A DNA stretch of 64,000 nucleotides, taken from contig OX637345.1 of the NCBI GenBank assembly GCA_951799405.1, forward strand, positions 558,001 to 622,000, read 5' to 3'. Made by a program: the position numbers and the translations under genes. The notes under the pieces are model-generated. The model searched no databases, was not told the origin of the DNA, and was given only the letters and a program-made list of their open reading frames with translations. Below, piece after piece: positions 57,950 to 64,000 of this stretch. The stretch is from Agapetus fuscipes (lineage: Eukaryota; Arthropoda; Insecta; Trichoptera; Glossosomatidae). Position 1 is the stretch's first letter; every line of letters begins with the position of its first letter.

Positions 57950-58265
57950 GTTTTTTTTTTTTTTAAGAAATCCTGTGCGGGAGACTCCCTAGATTCTAAA
58001 GACTCTAGGGGTCTATGACACTTGTTGTTGTGCCGCAGAGGTGTACGAGCTCGGTCGTCGCTACAAAGCGCTCAAGCAAGACCCAGTTGCTGTAAGGCTG
58101 GATGGACCTTTGGTGACCGGTCATTGGTAAAGGTTTATGAATTTTTCAACCCAGCGAAGAGGACATTCGAAATATAAATGGTATATTTTTGTGCTCCGCC
58201 GGGATCCGAATCGACAATCTTCCATTTACGAGTCCGAAGTGTTGCCACTACGGACTACGCACCGG
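57950..58265 (-). mobile_element. SINE2 variant with LINE-Z-derived 3' tail, full length
   Basis: Read on minus: tRNA-like head at 58265 ('CCGGTGCGTAGTCCGTAGTG'), body 'CTCTTCGCTGGGTTGAAAAA', 'CATCCAGCCTTACAGCAACT', junction 'CGACCGAGCTCGTACACCTC', tail 'TGCGGCACAACAACAAGTGT', 'CCCGCACAGGATTTCTTAAA' and poly-A (57956-57964 on +). Confidence 0.87.
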
Positions 58266-58540
58266 GTCTTGTTAAATAGAACCCGTTTAAAAACATAACA
58301 ACACATTTGTTTATTTTTATTACAAAAAATGATTTTTGTCTTTTGCTAGCGAGCGCACTGCTTTAAAATTCAGTGTCGACAATGTCTGATTATGATTTCT
58401 TGATGCGAGAGAGTATTTTTTACGACGCTGGCTTCCGCGCAAACAACAATAATATACTCCAACTAATTTATTTATTTATTTTTTATCAGCTGTTAATTAT
58501 CATCAGTCGACCGGAGAAAGTGCGCAGAGTACCCCGAGTA
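58266..58540. other. no recognised feature
   Basis: Nothing supported. Confidence 0.35.
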
Positions 58541-58552
58541 CAAAAACACTGC

Positions 58553-58672
58553 GGACATCTCACCTCGATTGCGTGAATTAAAAATGTATTGAATATACGA
58601 CGGCACTCCTAGAGAGTGATTTAGTTTTCATATTTTTTTTTGGTTTACGCTGTCGAGGTGAGTTTATACGAT
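58553..58672. repeat. small foldback repeat, family of 52.4 kb
   Basis: 'CTCACCTCGATTGCGTGAAT' and 'GGTTTACGCTGTCGAGGTGA' are inverted ends; core 'ACGACGGCACTCCTAGAGAG'. Confidence 0.72.
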
Positions 58673-58789
58673 GTTTTATACTAGGCGTACTGATAATGCA
58701 ACAGACATATGGGCAGGTCGACACTTCGATATATAAGAACTACATGGGCTAAGAAAGTAATGCTTTGAGAATTAGGAATGCGCTAACCC

Positions 58790-58791
<2 letters not shown>

Positions 58792-58828
<37 letters not shown>

Positions 58829-59811
58829 GTGCACAACAGGTCACCCTTATAACAGTGCACCCTCACAGCTATCAACACGCTGGGAGGAACTCTATTGCAA
58901 AATTTTTAAATGTTATTAAATTACACTCAAAAATGTCTATATTAGACTTATTTCAGAGCTTTATACTCCGAGTCACAGGGTGTTGCGCCACGACATCAGT
59001 ACGGCTTTTCGGTACATGAAATAGATCATGTCCTCACCCTCGGGTGTAGTCGTCAGGCACATACAACCTGTAGCCCTCCAACAGGGTGGGACTGCCAATT
59101 AAGCCGCTGATGACCTTATGAGTGAGCACCATAAGGGACCTGTTGCGCCTCGTTTCCAGGCTTCTAAATCCAGTCTTCCGAAGTAGCTCCTCATGATGCA
59201 TGAATTGTGGATAACTTCCACACCGCCTCATGAGGAGATACCTGAGAAACTTTTTTTGGACTTGTTCTATCATATCTATGTACTTCCGCTGGTAAGGAGT
59301 CCAAACCTCGACAGCGTACTCTAATTTGGATCGTATAACGCAGCTGAAGACGTCAACCATCGCTCTGGGCTCAGTGAGTTGTTTGCTCACTCTGATTACT
59401 AATCCCAGCAGCTGGTAGCACTTAGTCATCAGCTGCGTTATATGATCGGAGAACTTCAGTCCAGGATCAAACACAACTCCCAGATCCCGCATTGATTTCA
59501 CACGAGACAGTAATTGCCCACCAATACTGTACTCATGCAAGATGGGTCTGAAAGATTTAGTGAACGACATTGAGACACATTTCTTTGAGTTAAAGAAGAG
59601 CTTGTTTTTCTCAGCCCAAGCTGCTAATGCATCTAAATCATCTTGCAGATTTATGCAGTCGTGAATATCTACGACTTTCGTGTAAACCTTCAAATCATCT
59701 GCATAAAGAAGACAAGAGCTGTACTTAATGATATCTACTATATCATTAATGAATATAATAAAGGCCAATGGACCCAGATTTGATCCTTGAGGAACGCCGA
59801 AATCATACGCA
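58792..59811 (-). mobile_element. LINE-Y, 5' truncated, with poly-A
   Basis: T-run on + at 58792-58824 is the A-tail. The RT fragment upstream is fused at 59811 to the 3' end of a SINE1 in the same orientation ('AGCTTAGTTGCG' then 'TATGATTTCGGCG'). Confidence 0.82.
58872..59811 (-). pseudogene. LINE-Y reverse transcriptase, C-terminal half
   Basis: 'FGVPQGSNLGPLAFIIFIND', catalytic Asp pair in 'LLYADDLKVYTK', 'WAEKNKLFFNSKKCVSMSF', 'MRDLGVVFDPGLKFSDHI', 'DVFSCVIRSKLEYAVEVW', 'DMIEQVQKKFLRYLLMRRCG'. The long frame stops with TGA at 59034, but the same frame continues 'GHDLFHVPKSRTDVVAQHPV', 'TRSIKL', TGA where Trp is expected (KLWN), 'NKSNIDIFECNLITFKNFAI', to a stop at 58872-58874. Two nonsense changes make it a pseudogene. 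The N-terminal RT and endonuclease are missing. Confidence 0.82.
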
Positions 59812-60128
59812 ACTAAGCTACACATATAGCGTAACTTCTTGCCGAATTAGCCCCAAAGGAGTCGCATGTGGCGAGTGGAACCTTTTTTTTTTTCAGGTAA
59901 GGGGGCTGGCCTTACGCTAACCACTTCATTTGAAGTGGGGGTTTCCCAGCTCTCGAGAAGGTTGGTATTCATTTCTTGTGAAGGCTGAGTAAACCTTGTC
60001 GGTGTTTTATTTTGGGGCTTGAAATAAACACCGAAACGGGAAATCATTTCTGAAACTCTCGGTGGGATTCGAACCCGAGCTCATGGCATGGAATGCAAAC
60101 ACTCTACCAACTGAGCTATTGACCAATC
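59811..60128 (-). mobile_element. SINE1 full copy, joined to LINE-Y
   Basis: 'GGTAAGGGGGCTGGCCTTAC', 'TTCATTTGAAGTGGGGGTTT', 'ACACCGAAACGGGAAATCAT', B box 'GGTGGGATTCGAACCCGAGC' (reverse), head 'CTACCAACTGAGCTATTGAC'. Confidence 0.88.
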
Positions 60129-60530
60129 GTCCGGACAGACAAAACTCCAAATTCAGTCTATCGGTAACCTTCCTGTCAAACTGGATATTTTCTAAACGTG
60201 CCAACAAAAGTTTATTTTTATTTTTATACAATGTGGAATAATATTTCACCTGAAAACTATTTTATATGATTACTTTCATGAAATTTATTTTTCGTTTGTC
60301 GCAATATTTTGCTCGCAAAAGTGACAGCCGTTTCTAGAACTAGTCATGTTCAAGTAAGTAACTTCTATGCTCGCGGTAATAGATACTTGTGAAAATCATC
60401 CCGTACACAATGAGGTGGGAACATTCTTGAATTCGAAATTTATCAGATATTTTTATAATTTCAACAAAGCTTGTAACAAATACCGTTGCCATGGTGATTT
60501 CACGGGTTCCTATGGTGATATGTACGAAGA
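60129..60530. other. no recognised feature
   Basis: Nothing supported. The reverse frame 60340-60615 overlaps the small + frame below and has no motif. Confidence 0.35.
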
Positions 60531-60533
60531 TTG

Positions 60534-60719
60534 AAGATGGAGAAGAGACACATTGCTTACATAGAAAATGAGAAAAACATTTCATATGTCGTGAGCGAGA
60601 CAGAACTATTAACAATGTATGGCGTCAAAGACTGTGCATCATGTCGGTTGGTACTAAATCACATTCATAGCCACTCCATTGAATTATTATCTTCATGGGT
60701 CGACATACTGCATTTATGA
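60534..60719 (+). CDS. hypothetical short ORF, about 61 codons
   Basis: From ATG at 60537 (AAGATGG context) the frame reads MEKRHIAYIENEKNISYVVS, ETELLTMYGVKDCASCRLVL, 'NHIHSHSIELLSSWVDILHL', stop at 60717-60719, with AATAAA 10 bp downstream. It lies outside all repeat families I recognise. It has a CxxC and His-rich centre. No homolog recognised; it may be chance or an exon. Confidence 0.2.
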   Translation, partial: KMEKRHIAYIENEKNISYVVSETELLTMYGVKDCASCRLVLNHIHSHSIELLSSWVDILHL

Positions 60720-60854
60720 AATCAATATAATAAATGACATCCACTTTCTATTGTCAATTATATTGAAAAGTTGGTAATTTATTAAATGAAAGATTGATTG
60801 TTATAATTTTAAGTTGATTTATTACACGAACAGTAGAACTTGGTTCTACCTTAA

Positions 60855-60925
60855 TTCTAATCTAATCTAAGTTACAAAGATATGTAACATTGGGGATTCA
60901 TATTTCATGCATTCTCAGAAGCAGC
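60855..60925 (-). repeat. LINE-D terminal fragment with (TTAGA)n tail
   Basis: 'TTCTAATCTAATCTAAGTTA', 'CAAAGATATGTAACATTGGG', 'CATGCATTCTCAGAAGCAG'. Confidence 0.65.
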
Positions 60926-60939
60926 GCTTGTATGAAAAA

Positions 60940-61335
60940 GGTTATGACTCTGGATGAAATGAAAAAAAGTATGTAAGGACAGGAAGAAGTGGCGGCTTAT
61001 CTGCAATATTGATTTGTAATGTTGGCTTATTCATTTATGTTACATTTTTTGTAAAGGGAAGTATTGACTTTTTTTTCTGTAAAACTAGATTTCTTTTAAA
61101 AAAAAATCTGTTTTTATATCCTTAAATGCTGTTTTTTATTTGTATTCCTTGATTTGTTTCAGGAAAAATCGGCAAAAAATTGCAAAGGTAATGTACATTT
61201 GAGGTTTGGATTTTTATTTATTAAGCACACATGCGGCAAATAAGGGTGTGAACATACATTTAACTGCTTGTGGGCGTGCATTTTATATGAATCTATTTCA
61301 ATCTTAAAAATGTGTATAAAGAACAACAGGTATTT
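60940..61335 (+). mobile_element. LINE-D: decayed ORF end and 3' UTR
   Basis: 'GGTTATGACTCTGGATGAAA' and 'GGAAGAAGTGGCGGCTTATC' correspond to the ORF end (frameshifted); UTR from 61155 'TTTCAGGAAAAATCGGCAAA', 'GCTTGTGGGCGTGCATTTTA'. Confidence 0.65.
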
Positions 61336-61464
61336 TCTTCTAAAACTTAGAATACATTTCTGTAAAAATAAATAGATCCTTTAAAACTAGGATTACTGAT
61401 AGATGATTGTACACCCGATGTAACCTCTGCTACTTTTTCTTGCATCTACGGAGTCTTCCAACCC

Positions 61465-62040
61465 TGCAACTCCGTATAAATCCCAAATCCGCCCCATTAT
61501 CGAGTATGGCAGCCATCTCTGGTGTGGTATGTCCAAGAAGTTGAGTGACCAACTTGATTCTGTGCAAAGGAGGGCAGTGAGGTTGATCAATGATCCTTCT
61601 CTGACATCCGATCTGCAGCCGCTCCAGCACAGAAGAAAAGTTGGAATGCTCAGTCTTTTTTATCGATTTTACCACGGAGCTTGTTCTAATGAGCTCCATT
61701 CATTTATCCCTCCCCCTCGCATTTCAGAAAGGGAAACTCGTAGTACGACTCTCATTCATCCCTTTGCAGTCAATCTCAAAACTATGAGAACTTGGCGTTT
61801 TCATGACTCATTCCTTTGCCAAACTGCCCGTTTATGGAATGGTCTACCAGTATCTGTGTTCCCTTCCCAATTTATTCCGGTTTTATTCAAAACCAACATC
61901 AATCACCACTTTCTTGCAGCGCCTCACGATAGAAGCAAGAACTCAAGCAACACCTCTGCGGCACCCTTCCAGGGTGACATAGACCCCCAAGACTTTTAAG
62001 AATTGGGGAGCCTCCCGCACAGGATTCCTTAAAAAAAAAA
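61465..62040 (+). mobile_element. LINE-Z 3' copy 2, 5' truncated
   Basis: Starts at 'CTCCGTATAAATCCCAAATC' and ends with poly-A at 62030-62040. Very similar to 56525-57080. ACTC occurs at both ends in the LINE-D host, possible short target duplication. Confidence 0.85.
61466..61999 (+). CDS. LINE-Z ORF2 C-terminal part, copy 2
   Basis: Frame 'YKSQIRPIIEYGSHLWCGMS', 'RLINDPSLTSDLQPLQHRRK', 'LFYRFYHGACSNELHSFIPP', 'TARLWNGLPVSVFPSQFIPV', 'HHFLAAPHDRSKNSSNTSAA', ending 'GDIDPQDF' with TAA at 61997, where copy 1 reads on through 'SQELGSLPHRIP'. Few differences from copy 1, so both are recent. Confidence 0.82.
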   Translation, partial: ATPYKSQIRPIIEYGSHLWCGMSKKLSDQLDSVQRRAVRLINDPSLTSDLQPLQHRRKVGMLSLFYRFYHGACSNELHSFIPPPRISERETRSTTLIHPFAVNLKTMRTWRFHDSFLCQTARLWNGLPVSVFPSQFIPVLFKTNINHHFLAAPHDRSKNSSNTSAAPFQGDIDPQDF

Positions 62041-62245
62041 ACTCCTGCCGACCTTCCCTGAAACAGGAATGACATTGACAAAGTGAAACATTTTCTACAG
62101 CATGGGTGGTCAGCCGCATACCAACCTATAAGCTAAGGAACATACACAATAAATAACATTTTTGAAATCAATAAATAATAATATGTATGGCCATCAAAAA
62201 CTAAACAGAAATCAAATTCTTCTTTTAAAAACCCTAGCCGCCAAC
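62041..62245 (-). repeat. LINE-D UTR 5' part and ORF end
   Basis: 'CTCCTGCCGACCTTCCCTGA', 'GGTCAGCCGCATACCAACCT', 'CCCTAGCCGCCAACATTATA'. Confidence 0.75.
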
Positions 62246-62271
62246 ATTATAAAGGCATGCCAAATATGCTT

Positions 62272-62395
62272 TTAAATTTTATGGACAATATTTTAACATA
62301 CAAATAGGTAAAACATAACCTACAATAAACGGGTTGTAACTGTGCCGGAAGTGAAGATTAGGCCGCATTTAAAATTTGAGAAAAAAAACAAAAAA
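62272..62395 (+). pseudogene. diverged direct copy of the 63222-63352 segment
   Basis: 'AAAACATAACCTACAATAAA', 'CTGTGCCGGAAGTGAAGATT' and 'AGGCCGCATTTAAAATTTGA' match 63.25-63.35 kb in order. A 2-bp loss upstream breaks the frame, while a later 6-bp gap keeps it. Confidence 0.5.
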
Positions 62396-62398
62396 ATA

Positions 62399-62930
62399 AT
62401 TGGTAGAATGCTAACATTGCATGCCAGAGGGATAGGGTTCGAATCCCACCAAGGATGTCAGAGATGATTTCCCGTTTCGGTGTTTATTTCAAACCTACAA
62501 TAAAAATATCGACAAGGTTTACTCAGCCTTCACAAGGAATGATTACTACGCACGTTTAATAATAAAGAGCAATAACTCCAAAAACATGAATGTTGGGAAA
62601 TCACGTTTGAAGTTCAGACAACCAGTACAACTTGTATGGGATGAAAAAGGCGACCGATGTTTTATCTCGGTCATATTCGTCCAAATTGAACGGCTGTCGC
62701 ATTCTACCTATTCTTTTCGCATTGTTCTTGCGTTTTATTACAAAATCTCGTTTTTCCCAATTTTCGAGTTATTTCTCTGCGTGCGACTAGTGCCCTTGGG
62801 AGCTGAGAAACCCCCACATCAGCTGAAATGATTGGCGTAATACCTTCTTAACTGTAAAAATAAATAAGTTCACTTGCAAGGAGTTACATTATATGCGCAC
62901 CTCAGTTGCGTTTTGCCAAATTAAAATACC
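62399..62930 (+). mobile_element. SINE1 copy, split by a MITE
   Basis: 'TTGGTAGAATGCTAACATTG', B box 'GGGTTCGAATCCCACC', 'CCTTCACAAGGAATGATTAC' left; 'TGCCCTTGGGAGCTGAGAAA', 'GGAGTTACATTATATGCGCA' right. Confidence 0.82.
62549..62786. mobile_element. MITE with CGCACGTTTAATAAT ends (copy 2), 238 bp
   Basis: Left CGCACGTTTAATAATAAAGA, right 'TCTCTGCGTGCGA'; flanked by CTA at 62546-62548 and 62787-62789 (3-bp duplication). Interior is the inverse of 43331-43578. The SINE1 host gives clean boundaries. Confidence 0.82.
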
Positions 62931-63086
62931 GGCAAGGTTTATTCAACCTTCATAAGAAATCAGAAAAGCCCCATCGGGAGCTGGGTGACCTCCATTTTAA
63001 GTGGTTGGCGTAAGGCAATGCGATCCCTTCGCTAACAACGCCCTAAGTACTTGCACTATATGTGCAGCTAAGTTTCGTTGCGAGTT
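62931..63086 (+). mobile_element. SINE1 copy, 5' truncated
   Basis: 'AAATTAAAATACCGGCAAGG', 'CCCCATCGGGAGCTGGGTGA', 'GTGGTTGGCGTAAGGCAATG', 'GTGCAGCTAAGTTTCGTTGC'. Tandem with the previous SINE1. Confidence 0.8.
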
Positions 63087-63131
63087 GCGATTGATCAAGG
63101 CTTTGTTTTCACGGTGTTCCTTTGTTTGCAG

Positions 63132-63437
63132 TTTTTAGCTGTGTTAACGATTAGAACTTATTTTCTAATTCAAAGCCTTTGCATTTCTTTGCATCCACGG
63201 AGTCATCAAAAGGCTAGTCTTTCTTTAAAATTAATGGACAATGTAAATTGCCACTCAAATAGGCAAAACATAACCTACAATAAACAGGTTGCACGAATAT
63301 CTGTGCCGGAAGTGAAGAATAGGCCGCATTTAATATTTGAGAAAAAATTCAAAATTCTTAGACGCACGGATTCCCGCACGTCTGCGTTCGACCCAGTTGC
63401 CATGGAAACCACAAAACAAAAAAGATTTTCAAAATAA
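63132..63437 (+). CDS. hypothetical exon-like ORF
   Basis: Acceptor-like TTTGTTTGCAG ends at 63131. The frame continues 'LMDNVNCHSNRQNITYNKQV', 'ARISVPEVKNRPHLIFEKKF', 'KILRRTDSRTSAFDPVAMET', 'TKQKRFSK', stop 63435-63437. Its middle is duplicated, diverged, at 62.3 kb. The charged C-terminus looks protein-like and it lies outside the known repeat families, but no homolog is recognised. It may be the last exon of a gene whose other exons are not visible, or a retrocopy. Confidence 0.3.
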   Translation, partial: FLAVLTIRTYFLIQSLCISLHPRSHQKASLSLKLMDNVNCHSNRQNITYNKQVARISVPEVKNRPHLIFEKKFKILRRTDSRTSAFDPVAMETTKQKRFSK

Positions 63438-64000
63438 AACTTGCTCCGTCCGGGACTGCGATGGCTGGTGAACTTTTTTGCAGGTTTAATGACTCTAAAG
63501 AACAAGCAATCGGAAGCAAATGGGTGCAAGGTTTTTTCAAAACCATCAACCTAGATCGTATATTTGATTTCTTACTTTTTATGCCACTCTAATGATGATA
63601 GGCTATCGTCTAGAGATTTGTACTCTAGGTGCTGAAGCACTAAATAGGTATTTGGTGCTTTTGCTAAATAATGCACGTATAAAACAATGCGTTCAGAATC
63701 AATTATCGTGAAAAAATAAGTAGTTATTAGCGTTTTAGTAGTTTTTTACCCTAAATCTTTCGTTTATTGTTTCTTAAGCTTTATGGTCTTAGTAAAAGAG
63801 TGACATTAATGAAAAAAAAGGCGAATTATTTCATTTGTTATCTAAATTATAAAGTTACAACAAAAAAATTAATATACCGAATTAATTAAGTTATTGAAAA
63901 CAGTTTTTCCATATTTTCTCAAAAACATCTTCTTGAGTGACTAAATTATGTACCTATACCTAATTCTGTAATTAAAAAGAAAAAAAAAATCCAAATTTAG
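63438..64000. other. AT-rich end of window, no recognised feature
   Basis: No ORF, repeat family or RNA gene recognised. Confidence 0.4.

Overview
This is a window of an animal genome, almost certainly an insect and perhaps a moth or butterfly (the order is inference). The evidence is one spliced host gene with GT-AG introns, insect-type transposons (piggyBac-like, copia-like with an initiator-tRNA-Met-like primer site, pogo-like, hAT and foldback MITEs), several non-LTR retrotransposon clades and three tRNA-derived SINE families. There is nothing bacterial: no operons, ribosome binding sites or CRISPR.

The only host gene I can support lies on + at 6430-12526. Four exons (6430-7092, 7760-8050, 10994-11102, 12337-12526) join in frame to give the last 416 residues of a type I membrane glycoprotein: extracellular domain, mucin-like Thr/Pro linker, Cys-containing PKD/Ig-like domain, one transmembrane helix and a 67-residue tail. 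The fold resembles TMEM130/PMEL/GPNMB-type proteins. The first exon(s) and signal peptide are not in the window. All three introns are full of repeats.

Layout: 1-664, 5' part of a piggyBac-like transposase (minus). 1731-5507, a young copia-like LTR element (minus) with near-identical LTRs and a 5-bp target duplication, but with the catalytic part of reverse transcriptase deleted. 5599-6342, SINEs. 6430-12700, host gene. 12700-64000, repeats nested in repeats.

The repeats sort into families, named here only for this window. SINE1, SINE2 and SINE3 have tRNA-like heads. LINE-D has an ORF end '..EDRKKWRLICDVGG' plus a 3' UTR ending in (TTAGA)n and supplies most of the roughly 200-250-bp repeats. 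LINE-Z ends in 'GCACAGGATTCCTT' plus poly-A. LINE-L is L2/CR1-like. LINE-J has a 671-codon open RT frame at 26296-28311. LINE-Y has a YADD-box RT fragment at 58.8-59.8 kb. LINE-B, LINE-R and LINE-E are C-terminal fragments. DNA elements include a 1.3-kb pogo-class element with TA duplications, three hAT-like MITEs with 8-bp duplications (one imperfect), several foldback elements and a solo gypsy-type LTR.

The most interesting signal is modular SINE evolution. The SINE2 body occurs with two different LINE-derived 3' tails (LINE-L and LINE-Z) and also fused head-to-tail to SINE1, each arrangement seen in at least two independent copies. This suggests repeated template switching and partner change in the retrotransposition machinery. 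A 5S-rRNA-like sequence abutting a SINE2 copy fits the same picture.
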